A stretch of DNA of 64,000 bases from Ceriagrion tenellum (taxonomy: Eukaryota > Arthropoda > Insecta > Odonata > Coenagrionidae). Below, in pieces: positions 44,321 to 57,469 of this stretch. Below the pieces are notes generated by a model that was not told where the DNA came from, ran no database searches, and saw only the letters and a program-made list of their open reading frames with translations. Within the stretch, counting starts at the first letter, position 1, and each line of letters begins with the position of its first letter. Position numbers and translations under genes: made by a program. Location of the stretch: NCBI GenBank assembly GCA_963169105.1, contig OY720639.1:53487848-53551847 (forward strand), in the 5' to 3' direction.

Positions 44321-47300
44321 GCTATCAAAGGTGTGGGAATATTAAGTGTCTTTTTATCTTCAATATGAATGTATTATGTTCCCGCAAATTAAATACCAAT
44401 ACACTTAAATATTTACAATAAAGCGATAGTCCCATTGGTCCATCCTTTCAGCGCTGAATAGTGAAAACAAGATTTTTATCCGCTAGAATGCAACCATGGC
44501 GATGAAAACCAGGAACGTACCACTAAAAGGACCTAAGAACAAAGTTAAGGAGGGATATCTATTCAAATAAACTAAGGCCTCGTATCAGTAGACACTATTT
44601 CGGGGCGAAGAACCAGATCAAAAGAAAACAATTAATCTCAATATTTGTTATTTGATATCCGATTCGATCGATCGATCGAGAATCGCACAATTCGATCACG
44701 AATGTGATGGCTTTCATCTAAAAAGAGCGTAATCATAGTTAAAAACTTGGTTGAAGTCGAGAATATTACTTATCAATTTTCTGCTCTGTCATGGCTGTCC
44801 ATGTGAATTACGCGATAATTACAATATTTGAAGAATTATCTGTTTGGATGGGAAGACAATAGGATACAGCACGATAAAAACGCGGCGATATTTTTTTAAC
44901 AATATTTTTATAAAAATATTTTTTCCCGACGATATCGCGACATTTTTTTGATACTGATTGATTTTGTATCCAATGGAGGAATAAAACTTATTATTATTTT
45001 ATTCTTATTAAATGCTTTCACAAGTCCCGAATGAACCACCGAAATTTTAATAACCTGTCGGAGATGATGAGGTCAATCATGGTTCATGGGTCAAATATGT
45101 CTTGAGGCATACACAACAGGCGTCAATTCCAATTTTTGTTCAAATATAGTATTTATGAATTCGTAAGGACTTCTTATAAAATGCCCTATTTCCGAAACTA
45201 AGGAATTGCAAATATTAAGAGCGTAATTTAGAATGATACTTAGGACAGTAGAAATCAAATTCAAGAGCCCTGCTTGAAGTCTTTTTCTTTCAAAATCAGT
45301 CTTTCGTGTACACTGAAGGCTAAATGGTGAGGGGAATAAAGGAAGGTCACAGAATTGCTATTCTGTGATTCTAAAAGGCATAATAACAACATCTGTCGTT
45401 TCGTTATATTTCCAAACGACTAGCTATTGCTTTTCTGTAAGCTGTACTCAGCGAATTTAAAGCTAGGTAAAAGTTTTGATAGCGATCTTGGTAAGGGATT
45501 TGATAAAAAGTTAAGCTTAAAAATACCGTGTAAAACAACGATTAATTGATTGGAGTATTAAGACGATAGAATTCACTCGCTGGTTTAAAGGATCTTCCAC
45601 CGCGACTGAGAGTCAAGAAAAATATTGTATTCCACCTTTCCGCTGGTACCGACATAAATATGGCTTTCACCGACGACAGTCCTTAGCTGTAAGAAAGCAA
45701 GATTAGGATAAAATATGTTGATCCTTGGATGACTATATTTTTAATGAACCATCCTTCCTAGAAGCCCACTGCATTTTTAATCATATTCAACTAACAGGTT
45801 TGACTTCGGCAATTTAACCCTTTTGCAAATAACTCAAAAATAAGGTGGATAAGTGATTATAATACATTACCAATCAATGCACTTATATATATGGATATAC
45901 TTGTTTCCTGTAATCGGTTTTTCGCAGAAATGATATTCGTATTAGACAAATTAATGCAATGCTTATCCATATTCATGCTGAATAAAAAACACTTGGTAAT
46001 CTCCCACAGATGTATTTGCTGGCACAAAGCGTTTCAAGTGTTTTTCATTCATCATGAATATAGACAACTTCCGTCAATTACAACCTGACACAGTTAAATT
46101 TATATTTACCCATGGTCTACCCATCCTCGCATTTCACACTATAGGTTCAATTTGCGACCACAAGGGAGAGGAAAGGTATCATTTTGCAACTAATAATAAC
46201 AGAGGAATTTTTTTCTGCTAAAGGCAGAATACGAATTAAATGAAACACGCAAGCCATTTTGCGATGGATTCAACTTAACGAGTTACAGCATAACACCACT
46301 GGAACGGCTTTACCAATCCGAAGTTTTGCCATCGTTCCAACAGTCGGGTGAAGCATTCGGCACGCGCAAGCTAGCGACTCTCGCGACAGATATTTAACGG
46401 TCACTTGAACTCGAAAGAAAAAATATCGAGCGCCAAGTAAAAAAAAATCTTCTCCGCAACTTTTCAACAGTTTTTTCCTATCCGACCGAATCACGTCCTT
46501 CAGAGTGAGTGTCATTTTAATTTTTTTAGTTTCGCAATCTTCTGAACAAACCACGTGGCTATTGGAAAACGTAAATGCAGCAGTCAGATGCAGTCGAGTG
46601 AAACATGAATATGTATTCGATCATGGGATTCAAACTTACTCTCCAAGTGTCTGCGAATAAGAAGGGAAGGTCAATATTGATTTGAATAGAGCCCGGAGGT
46701 AGAGGAGGATTAACTTACGAGGTGGGAGCGGTAACCGTGAGTCACTGAGTGATCAAATTAAATATTTATTAAGAAAGTAGAAAAAATTTTGGGGTAAATT
46801 TTACTTCAGTGCATCTGTTTATGAGTCAGAACTTACAACACAGGACATGATGGAATGATACAAGAATTGCATTTAACATTTTTCAGATAGATTTTGTGTA
46901 GAAAATTGAGACAAGTTTCTCTTATTATCAACAATATTTAAAACAATTATTATCATAACAATTATATTATTTCGCGCGCAGAATAAAAATCTGTGCATGA
47001 GCCGAATTATTACGTTGCGAATAGCATTTAATTTCCAAAAATTTTAAACGGCATGATGCAATATTATTTACTTTTACCTACTGTAATTACTGATAAGAAC
47101 ACGCACGCGAAGTTTCACATAATTCTTTTTGTGCACAAAAATGGCTCCAACAAGCCTAACTGGAACCGTGAAATGAAAGAGTTGAGATTTAATTCTACTT
47201 TTTCCTAAGGTACATACAGTACGCGGGATTGTTACTCGTATCCGCCAACGAATATAGTAAAATCGAATTGAAACATTCTCCTCAAGTCTGAAAAAAAAGT

Positions 47301-49499
47301 CTGTCAAGATCAATATAAGCATCATTTAAATCATGAAAAAGAGTGAATTAGATGATAATGGATTCCATTCGTGTCCCAGCAAAATGCGCAAGGTTGTTGA
47401 CGGATTGTCATCATCGAATTGTAAGCATTCTTGGTAACGGCACATAAGTTAACCGCAACCGAGTTAAAAAAGGATTATATTCCTTAATAAGTTTCTTTAT
47501 TTCTAAACATATGTCTTTATACTTCATTTCTAACTTCAGCTGCCCACGCGCTAGGCGCAAATCATACAATTATTTTTTTATTACACGCCTTTATATTCTT
47601 CTTCTGCGATGCTGCCCTCAGTTTCACGAGCAGATGTAGATACCTTCTTTACTTTAATTTATGCTTAGATCAAGTGAGACATTAAATGAAGCAGTGATGT
47701 AGATATAAAATCAGAAAAACAACCATATTCGGAATTAGTGCTTCTAGTGATTAGATGAAAAACAGCAAAGATATTCTCAGTAAACGTTCATTTTCAAGCG
47801 GATTGAAAGTCAATCTTCTCCGCAGCGGTTCTTCGATGAGAAGACGACAGCCTGAGGTGGTAAGATCAAGATTTTTTCCATAGCTATAATAGAGACCCCA
47901 TATTCGAATTTCATTTGTTCATTATAAATGAAGTAACTTTGTTATTCCACATAAATTTTATTTTAGTCTTAAATAAAATGTATAGTAAATTCCATGAAGT
48001 GACGCATGAGACAACCGGGTTCATTTTTTTTCACTCAAATAAATGTAAGAAGCATGAAACATATACCGTCAATATATACGGCAAAAATCTTTGTTTCATG
48101 GCGGAGATTTCAGAAATTAACTTAATTCGCAAACATAAGGCTCAATTTTCCACGCCGTATCTTAGCTGAAAATGCCTCCAAAACCCAAGTTTCATTTTTT
48201 TCGACTCAGAGACAATTATTATGGAAGGTAATAATTCTATACATACTATAAATGGTTGAGGAAGCACATAAACTACACAATTGAAACAATCAGTGCGATA
48301 ACGCGACCTCATATTTTAAAGTATATTAACCAGAAGTGCCTAGCCGTATCAAATACCATGGAAAACGGGTTTTATTTTTTGGCAAATATCTTGAAAAATG
48401 AAAAAGTAAAAGTCTGGTAATTGGTGTTCCTTGTAAAGGAGAGATGAGATCTTTATCTTTAAGATGAAGCTAAATTCATTGAATTTTATGCTAAACGATA
48501 CCTCGCTCAAACAAACTTAAGGAAATGATCCCGGAAAATTTTTCAGAAAATTGGCAAAGAAAATGTTTGCATCGTAATTCACTTTTTATGAAGTACCCAG
48601 CAGTTTTACAGGAAAAACGTCTTCCAGGCATCAGATATGAACTGACAGGGAGCCAACTTCCAAGAGAATGAAATTTAAAAAATATGGATGTACCTTTCCA
48701 CAAAAGAGATCGCCCTTTGATTGCAACGCTCAATTCACTCAATTTCATGATTTTTATTGGTAGTTCTTTTTCACTTCATTCACCGACAATACCCGAGAAA
48801 CCCCAAAAACTCCATTTCATTTAATGCTGGTTCGTGCCGCGCGACGCAGCCAGAATTTTTGATTTCCTTCCTCGTTAAAATTCTTAATATTTCCTCTTTT
48901 AAAAAAAGATATTGTTCGACCCACGGAGCGGAAATTGCGGTGGGGGGAAGGGAGTAAGGTGGGGGGTCTCCTAGCCTACGGACGAAACGGAATTCATTTG
49001 TCTCAACGCCCACGTTTCCTCGTATTTAGTCCCTTATTCGTGTCCTCTGGCCGATGAGTCAAAAAGAGTTGGTTAAAAACTTTGCAGATTGGCTAAAGAA
49101 GTCTCCCATGAGTCACAGTGTTTCGTGATCACCAACATCGTCAAGGCTATTCAACCATGATCCCTGAACCCCTTTTTTTCAACGAAAAAGACAGGAAATA
49201 TCAAAGTGACGTCTTAAATGCAGTCAGAGTTTTTGTGCGATCATACTTAGAGACTTGAGTCAACACTATAACATGGTGATGGATGCTGTTGGCCATTAAA
49301 AGGACGAATCCGGAAAAGTTCGCTACCTGACATTCTTTCCCGGGCAAGATTTTTTACTATACAAGTCAACAAATACAGCAGTATATTCTTATCCCACCTC
49401 GCATCATGTTATTCCCTCGACATAGAATTATTGCGACCACAGTATCTCACTAGGGGAATATCTAAGCTTTTCCTTCACTGTGGCAACTATAAGTAATAA
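44321..49499. other. unassigned AT-rich stretch
   Basis: Over 5 kb without a recognised gene. Local palindromes: (TCGA)4 at 44664-44679 and a perfect 20 bp AT palindrome at 44901-44920 (AATATTTTTATAAAAATATT). Open frames are under 95 codons, without motifs. Confidence 0.35.
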
Positions 49500-49640
49500 G
49501 CGAAGTGTATGCGGTTAAAGGTGAGTAGCGCAGTCGTGAATTCCTCGGGCATCATGCAAGGCGTAACAATTTCCACAAGGCCTCTGGCAGGTGAAGATGC
49601 GTAGTTCGATTCTCCGTCCAAAAACATCGTTTTTCCCATA
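49500..49640 (+). repeat. probable tRNA-derived SINE head
   Basis: GGTGAGTAGCGCAGTCGTG is box A-like. GTAGTTCGATTCTCCGTCC (49592-49610 region) is box B-like. The A-to-B distance is longer than in a tRNA, so it is either a SINE with an insertion or a chance pair. Confidence 0.4.
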
Positions 49641-52600
49641 CATTCCATCAGCTTATCGCGCAGGCCGAAGAAACTAGCAGTACAAAAGGTTTTCAAAGCG
49701 AAGAGCATGGGCATGGCCGAGATGTAAAAATTTCATTTGCCGCAGGAGACATCAATCTATGCACCTTATTGGTAGCTCAACTACTTCCAAACATTATTCA
49801 AAGATTAAGTAGAACGTGAGAGCTCCCATTTTCTGCACATGCTACAAATTCACGAAAATGAAATAATAATTATGCTGAAACAAACATGGTTAAGAAGAAA
49901 AATACCATAATCTTAACCAAGTTTGAAGCAAGTAATTTTCATCAAGTGACGCCTGTGATATTCTTAATTATGAGTTTCAAATTCCTTGTTTGTACTTCGA
50001 ATAGTTGATGAAAAATAGGGATAATAAAACTGCATCTATATGTTATCCAGCAAGCCGCTGAATGACATAAAAAAGCAATTACGTGGGATCTTGGCACAAA
50101 TTAATTTTTTGAGAAAAGTTTGCATGGCTATCACACTTGATTTTACCCGGAGCATTGCATTTAAGCCCAAGTTTCTTTTGTGAAATCACTTTCGGTCTGC
50201 GTTGGCTCAAATGGATGAGTGCTCACGGTGAGGAGACAATCCTTAGCTGACATCTCCCTAAATTGGCTAATGGAAATAATCTACAAATGATCCAATATGC
50301 ACGACCCTTTGAGCACCTAAATGGCGCCGACATCCCCCTAACTATCAATCGCTGTGTTACGGCACCATCAGATCTCTTTTTAAAATCTACGGGACGGACC
50401 GATTTACCGAGGATGTTCACAGTTTTAACCACTCAAGATTCTAGCCAATCATTGTGCTCCAATAAAAATACGTTCGTCTTTGAACCATTTGCGGAGGCAA
50501 GCCCAATTGAATAATTCCAAAGAGACCACCAGAAAGGTATTGCGCGCGCATTTACTCCGTGATGTCTCGCAGCACCGACTTAAAAAGAAAAGGCATTGAT
50601 TTGGGGGCGGGCGCAAATGTTGTGAAAATCGCTCTAAACGCTGGTAGGTTATATACTCTCGTGTCTCGATACAAGGTCGAGGGAGCGGTCCTTTCTCTTC
50701 TCCCGCTCCCATTACAGACAGACAAGGGTGGGGCCGCCCGGGGCCCGCTCATAGTACACGTCACTTCCGCCGCGAAAATGTTCCCAAATGGCATGAGCCC
50801 TGTGTTCTCTCAATTTCATTGTTGCGTGAGCCTAGGGACACGCAGTGACTGGACCAATATACCGTCTTAAAGTGACTCCACTTTGAAACTACATATGTGT
50901 CATTTTATTCATATCCTGGGTGCTCGAAGAAAAACAAGTCCTCGATCTGATGTGGACGACAATGTTCTACCATTCCACGCTGTTTCTCTCTCCAGTTGCA
51001 CTTGAGATTACACAGTGCTAAATGCAAAACGGGGATAAGCACAGGAGAAATATACTTTTTCTATCTAATATAAATGCCTTTTTCATGAAAAAGCTGTTAT
51101 TAAGAAAAAAAACACTCGGGATTTACACTAAAAAGAAAATATATGCTCCCTGCCACCGTATTTATTTAAATTGTATTTAATTACTGCGAATACTGAAGTC
51201 AAAATTGTGTTAATTCCATAGAAATGACACTGAATTCGGCTTTTTCCAGGAGGCACGTGGGGAGGCAGATTTTTTTTGCTGAAAGATAGGAGAAATAGGT
51301 TGTTTTTCTGCACCAAACTCTTCCGATAACATAAGTAACGCTTTCGTGTTAGTATTTTCCCTCGTTATCCCGAGAGAGGAGCGAAATGGCTGCAAATGTG
51401 GTGAAAGGACAAGTGGCAACCAACGCTATATTCCACTCTTAGAGAAGTAAGTTTTTAGGTTTTTTAAGTGGATAGATCTTTAAAATTATATAGCTAATGG
51501 CTAATTTATTTCATACTTAAAGGATTTTATTAGTTTACTATAGTTATTTTCTCCAATTAGCCACTATATTACCACTAACTTCAACGTAGTATTGCAGGAG
51601 CAATGTGCATCTTCATATCTGCTATGTAGCGAGTTTTTCATGTGTGATAAGGCTACAGTGATGGTAAGGGAATAGTGCTGAGATAGCAATCCAGAGGACT
51701 CAGGTGTTGCCTACAATTCACTGCCCTCTATCCCAGTGCTCCTCAGCCGACACCTTACACACGAGGGTTCCTCCCTTCACAGTCAACCTTCTCGTCTTCA
51801 GGAGTCTGCCACCATGTTTCGCCACCACTTTACGCTATATCTTAACGAAGGCAGAGAAAGAGCAAATTGTCGCTCATCGCCCCAAAGAGAATGCACTTGG
51901 GGCGCCCACGAGAAAACTCGTCGTAAACAAACGAAGAGAGAAACAACGCAAGGTGTCGCATCGAACGAATGTGCCCACCTGCATCATTTTCCGAACTGCG
52001 CATATATTACAATCGGTAATCGCCCCGAACGCGGAGGAGAGACGGCTCAACAATCGGTGACCGCCTTCATCAACATACGCACACGACAATGACGTGATTT
52101 GGGATCGGGCTGCTCATTTGAGTTGCAAATCTCGCCCCTTTATAGGACCCGTGACTGTCGCTAAACGACATTCCCGCCATATGACGCCACTTTCGTGAAT
52201 TATAATTCAATAGGCTCCGTGTTTGGACGGGAGACGAATCACCAGCACCAGCCTTTTTTTCACCCCCCGTCAAACGAGGAGTTCGAAAGAGTTAGATATA
52301 ATGATGCACGTGAGACCAGGAAATATATATTTAGAATTACATTTCTTTTCTCAAAATATGGAGGTAGGATGAAGGCTAACATGTGGATGGACCGGAATCG
52401 AATGCCGGCGACGGTAGGGTTTGAGCTATAACTTATGGCTGCGATAAAATATTTATGATTTCGCTTGTAAACATATTCATGATACTTTTGCCTTTGACTG
52501 ATCTAGTTTATTGTTTATGGTTTTGTTTATCGGTAGTGAAGGGGTTGACGCACAAGGAAATGTGGAATTGTTGAGCGACTAGAGGTAAAAAGACAGTTAT

Positions 52601-54350
52601 GACTATATGCCCCGAGAGTATTGGATTTCAAGATTTATAAATTGAAACTCATACCACAAAATGTATTCATTAAAAGTTTACCAACATAACATAATCCGTC
52701 CGGGGGGCGGGAAGTCATTAACGCCATCCTACTTCAACCACGGTGGTATGACAGGAGCACTAAAAGCACCGTCCGTCCGCCCGTCGGTCCGTCAATCAAA
52801 AAGACCGTCAATCGCGATGGTCATTAAACTGAGGTCCCATTTGTGCATTTCTTTAAAAGAAGGGCTTCTTTTTGTCGAGCAAAACAAGTACAATAAATCT
52901 CCTCCGCCATAAGAGGTATCATCTTTCGTTAAACAGTATGAAAAGGTCGTCGGTTTTCCACGACATCCAATCCAGTCCGTGACATCACTGACACATCCCT
53001 AAACAGGCGATGCTCTAATGTTTTCAAAACATCCGTTTTTGTGATGCCAGCGCGTGTATGTACCAATTCACAGCTGAACTGGGAATCAGACACCCTTTCA
53101 AAGGACCAAAAAAAATGTGTTTTTGCCTCGTCCTGCGTTAGCGAACAGATGGTGAAGAAAAGATGGTATTGCGAAATATCGGAAACAGCCATCCCTCGCC
53201 TCTATAAGCCTGCGCATGAATGAACTTGGTAAATCTATACCGATCTCATTGTTGTTTCGTCAAAATAGGATACATATACTCTTCGATAACATTAAAACTG
53301 GCGATCAGAGAAGAAGACGCGATTTGACACCCCTTGTTTAGTAAACGTGAGTCTCGACTAAACATTTTCTTGATTGAACAGCAACTATGGAAAAAGAAGA
53401 CATTGTTGTATCGTTCGTTGCATCTATCGTAGAATACGGAAAGATAAATCATAGGGCAATAAAATCGTCCTCTTGATCGAAGCAAACGGGTCTAAAATTT
53501 ATATCATATATATCAGAGGACCTTTGTTTCGAGTCAATTTTTTCTGATTCATTCGTTTCAATCGAAAAGACGGTTTTTTTGTCGCCAGCTTTCGCAACAA
53601 ACATACTCGACGACTCATGACACAACAGACGTGAGTCGAGAATATGCATTCTAACAATGGACTGCATTCGATCAAATGAAATAAGTTTTAGTACCGTCCA
53701 CAGTTGACGTGAAAGATTGATATTCACACGACGCGTCACAACGATTTTTCGCCATTTTCGAGAGTCTTGATAATTAAGACGGTAGGGAGAAAAAAAACTA
53801 CTCACATTTCAACAATGCTGATTTTTTCCAAGAATACCCGCAGAAACCGTTAATCAATGGACTACATTCAATCACGCTCGATTGTAAAGGCATTTAATAG
53901 AATTCGTACACATCACTGGAATATCGCTGTTCACATTTGACGTTTATGAAGGGCAAGGATCACAGATATGATTGGCTGGCATTGTTCTCAAAGGTTCTGA
54001 ATCTGATTTACTGAGAGAGAGTAGGGAATTAGTAATTATACACTAAAACTATAGGGCCACCTAGAAAAAAATCCGCTTTAGAAAATATAAAAAAGGATCG
54101 GCGTTTCGCATTACCCTCACCAGTTTTCCGACTCGTCTCGTCAAAAAACTCTCCACTTTCTAGGTTTTTTTTACTATTCTCCAACTCACTTTTTATTTAT
54201 TTTTTTCGGGAATTATCCTATAACGACTCAAAATAAAAATCAATGCAACAATGTCAATTACACTTCCATTAACATGTATCAGAAAAATTCAAACAAGAAA
54301 TAAATCATTATTGTCACTAAACACAGTAAATACAACCAAAAAAATATAGA
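49641..54350. other. unassigned stretch
   Basis: No gene recognised in about 4.7 kb. 52770-52796 is a CGTCCGTC-type short repeat. 53640-53720 and 53850-53930 share CAATGGACT(G/A)CATTC(G/A)ATCA, hinting at an old local duplication. Overlapping frames near 51704-52092 on both strands have no motifs. Confidence 0.3.
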
Positions 54351-54367
54351 GGCACTCCGGGAGTGCC
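54351..54367 (-). other. perfect 7 bp hairpin downstream of the endonuclease fragment
   Basis: GGCACTC-CGG-GAGTGCC forms a GC-rich stem-loop about 170 bp beyond the stop of the minus-strand endonuclease frame. Helitron-type elements carry a short GC-rich hairpin near their 3' end. No CTRR terminus follows at the usual ~10 nt distance, so the assignment stays tentative. Confidence 0.35.
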
Positions 54368-54539
54368 GACAGAAGTGAAAACTTGAAATAACGTGAGCAT
54401 TTTTGAATGTAGGGAATAATTTCTAATGAAGTGTTTTATTAATCAGTAGAAAGTAGTTTCATGTATATAATAAATTAAATATTCATTTATTGCGCTATTG
54501 TACACAATTATTACATAAAAATTGTACACTTCAGAATAA

Positions 54540-55195
54540 TCAACTTTCATCCATTATTTCAACAGCTCTTTCATCATCACCGCCATCATCATCGGCAATA
54601 TCTAAAACTGATGCAATAGGCTTATGGTAACTAAAGTAAGAAACGAATAATTTTGATTCGAATTTGCTTAAATGTCTTGTAAATACTGCATCAATAGTAG
54701 TTTTATATTTCGTTGTGCCAAGATTGCGATCATTAGACATCGTTAAACCAAACTTACTATTTAAAAATTCAATCAATGGTAGATTTTTATCGTCTGCAAA
54801 GTTTATGTTGAAATCTCCACTCAAAATCATTGGCAAATCATCAAATCTTTTCCCAATTTTTTGTTCAAGCAATGCAGATGCATCATGAGAATAAATGAAT
54901 AAATTTTCATACAAGAAGTCTCGTATCGCCCTCAATGACTTATCCGGAGAAATATAAATGGCAACCATAATAATGAACTGATTATTCTCAGAGTGGCAAC
55001 GACATATACACATATCGCCAATAACAGAAGCAGTAGTATTAAACATGCTGGTGAATTTCGCATGCACATCCATATAATTTGAGCAATAATGAACTGTGTT
55101 CATATTTTGATAAATAGCTACTCCTCCTGCTGGACGATTATTTCTTCTGAAACTTGCAACAAAGTTGAAATTTGGAATGTCAATTATTTCATCAT
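54540..55195 (-). pseudogene. endonuclease (EEP-fold) fragment of a Helitron-like or non-LTR element
   Basis: Open for about 218 codons to TGA at 54540. Blocks in order: IDIPNFNFVASFRRNN, AGGVAIYQN, FIIMVAIYISPDKS, LPMILSGDFNINF, GTTKYKTTIDAVFTRHL, FVSYFSYHKPIASVL, and an acidic tail DDDGGDDERAVEIMDES. GDFN, TxIDAVF and S-x-HKPI are the C-terminal catalytic blocks of the endonuclease/exonuclease/phosphatase fold; the usual SDH is SYH here. The N-terminal blocks (with the catalytic Asn and Glu) are missing because the frame is cut at the palindrome. I associate this variety, with its SYFSYHKPI motif, with Helitron/Helentron polyproteins in insects rather than with the LINE families in this window. 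This is from memory. Confidence 0.55.
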
Positions 55196-55231
55196 TACCC
55201 ATATGAGTGACTCGAGTCACTCATATGGGTA
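55196..55231. repeat. perfect 36 bp palindrome
   Basis: TACCCATATGAGTGACTC followed at once by its exact reverse complement, with no spacer (centre between 55213 and 55214). It sits precisely where endonuclease coding stops and the minisatellite starts. The centre CTCGAG is a CACTC/GAGTG-flanked dyad resembling the GTGACGCGAGTC that opens each array unit. Confidence 0.9.
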
Positions 55232-55960
55232 TGGGTGACGGTGACGCGAGTCCAATGGTTTTTACCCATCCACAAGTACTGTGTATATAGCGAGTATACT
55301 GTGTATATACAGAATATACAATTATACATATATTTAGCAGCAGTGACGGTGACGGTGATGCGAGTCCAATGGTTTTTACCCATCCACAAGTACTGTGTAT
55401 ATAGCGAGTATACTGTGTATATACAGAATATACAATTATACATATATTTAGCAGCAGTGACGGTGACGGTGATGCGAGTCCAATGGTTTTTACCCATCCA
55501 CAAGTACTGTGTATATAGCGAGTATACTGCGTATATACAGAATATACAATTATACATATATTTAGTAGCGGTGATGGTGACGGTGACGGTGATGCGAGTC
55601 CAATGGTTTTTACCCATCCACAAGTACTGTGTATATAGCGAGTATACTGTGTATATACAGAATATACAATTATACATATATTTAGCAGCAGTGACGGTGA
55701 CGCGAGTCCAATGGCTTTTACCCATCCACAAAAGTGTATATACAGAATATACAATTACACATATATTTAGTAGCGGTGATGGTGACGGTGATGCGAGTCC
55801 AATGGTTTTTACCCATCCACAAGTACTGTGTATACAGCGAGTATACTGTGTATATACAGAATATACATAATTATCCATATATGTAGTAGCGGTGACGGTG
55901 ACGGTAACGGTGACGGTGACGCGAGTCCAATGTCTTTTACCCATCTACAAAAGTGCTCAA
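55232..55960. repeat. minisatellite, 7 units of about 114 bp with variable GGTGAC hexamers
   Basis: The anchor GAGTCCAATG recurs with its TCC at 55251, 55365, 55479, 55599, 55707, 55798 and 55925, giving spacings of 114, 114, 120, 108, 91 and 127. Each unit has a (GGTGAC/T)n block, GCGAGTCCAATGGTTTTTACC, CATCCACAAGTACTG and an AT-rich dyad GTATATAC region. The first spacings differ by 6 bp, i.e. by one hexamer. The fifth unit lacks part of the AT block. Because most spacings are multiples of three and the unit lacks stops in some frames, open frames of 177-249 codons occur on both strands; they are artefacts. Confidence 0.95.
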
Positions 55961-56031
55961 CGCGACATAAGAAGTTTTCACTTCAATATCAAAATCTAAT
56001 CAACAGTATGGAACGGTAGAAAGCAGTGTCT

Positions 56032-56084
56032 TACACCCTACACCCTTATCGTGGCTTGCAGGGTAATAAGTAATGTAGATGTAT
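56032..56084 (+). repeat. CR1-like LINE 3'-end box, short copy
   Basis: CCTACACCCTTATCGTGGC, TTGCAGGGTAATAAG, TAATGTAGATGTA. It lies 70 bp after the minisatellite. Confidence 0.55.
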
Positions 56085-56399
56085 CAGATTCTCGTTTGTT
56101 ACGCCTCTTCGCAAACCTCCAAAGATTCCCAATTCGTTGGGCGAGAGCACTGGTATCAGGAGTCACAAATTGTTAGCTGTGAACTAGGGTCGAGTGCTAA
56201 AACTCTATGCTACTTATTCATTCACGGTACACCATCGTAAGATTTCCACTTATCAGAAATTTAAATGGTATCTTCCTCGACAATTGTACGATCTGATGCC
56301 ACTAACAAACTAGTAATTATCTTCGCGACGAATTCCACCAAAACGCCACTGATGAGGGTACAGTCTTCCCTGATTGAATTCGCTGGATTGGATACATGG

Positions 56400-56690
56400 G
56401 GAGGCGACCCGACAGCTAAGCTCATTCGCGCCATACGGGACAGGTAAGGAAAGAAGGGTGAAAAGAAATCCGGCGTCGGGTTTAGCCTGCTTGCAACGAA
56501 AGGCGCCCAGGGGACCACGGTTTAAAGTCTCATCCGACAGACGGAGTACTGTACTTAAGGTGCCCTCCACAAGACACTCAAGTAGGGATAGGGTTTTCTC
56601 TAAAAAAACATCCTTCTCCGCAGGGATTTGAATCCTGGCCGCCCGCAAGGTTAGCCAGTACTATAGTCACCACACCAACCCGATCCTCGA
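56400..56690 (-). repeat. tRNA-derived SINE, near full length
   Basis: Minus strand: CGGGTTGGTGTGGTGACTAT (box A region, 56670-56683), GGATTCAAATCC (box B, 56624-56635), TGCGGAGAAGGATG and TTTTTTT. The body contains CTGTCGGATGAGACTTTAAA and CGCGAATGAGCTTAGCTGTC, both conserved at 38.77-38.95 kb. The shared body defines a SINE family with at least two copies here. Confidence 0.65.
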
Positions 56691-57469
56691 ATGTATTTGT
56701 AACAACACACTAACAATATTTACTAACAGTCGCAGACGGATCAATGGGGAGTCGGGTTAGTAACAGAAAAAAAACATCAAGGTCTTTCTGAGGGTTAATG
56801 TAAGTCGAGCATAAGACTTCTTTAAAATAACACGCAAACTTGCGAATGTTTCACTCCAAAACACTTAATATGGCACTCTATACAAAAGAGCAGCTGAAAA
56901 CATACAATCGATCCCTTCTAATCGGAACGAAAATTCTAACAATGACCATTACCCACATAAGAATAACAAATTGTGAATATAAAAAACAAAATGTTTCATA
57001 CTATATTTGGTCCTACATTTTATAATTTATTTGAAGGATATGGTTTTAAACACCTTGACCGGGGAGTATGTGATCGCCAAAGGCTCCTTTGTCAAGACCT
57101 TCCATTAATCATGTGAAAGAAGTAAGTCCTTCCCATCACTAATCAAGACCGTTCTTGCGTTTCATTCGGTCGACTCTCAGCCGATACGCTCATTTATGAC
57201 CAGCCAGTGACCAATAAACCGATCAAACTGGACGACAGCGATGACTGAGTGCAGGGAAATTAACTCGTTAGCATGCAATGATTTCGCACAACTACTTTCG
57301 CGTACTGAATGTCTGTCTGTCATGGAGAGTATTCAATTGACGGGTCTAGACCTAGAACACTTATTTACGAATTACTTCCCAATTGGAGTCATACGACCAA
57401 TGGTTCAACAAAAAGAAAACCGCGTTGCACACCGTCACAGGCTATACTTCATGAAAAACATTCATTAAC
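56691..57469. other. unassigned stretch
   Basis: Nothing recognised. Confidence 0.4.

Noticed and set aside
51704..52092. Overlapping ~118-codon frames as coding exons
   Set aside because: Three frames are open over the same interval, none with a motif or splice sites.
55195..55944. Open frames of 249, 177 and 211 codons on both strands
   Set aside because: They lie entirely in the minisatellite, whose unit length is mostly a multiple of three and free of stops in those frames; the peptide is just the repeat unit over and over.
55232..55960. CRISPR array
   Set aside because: Repeats are long, contiguous and without unique spacers, and the genome is eukaryotic; it is a minisatellite.
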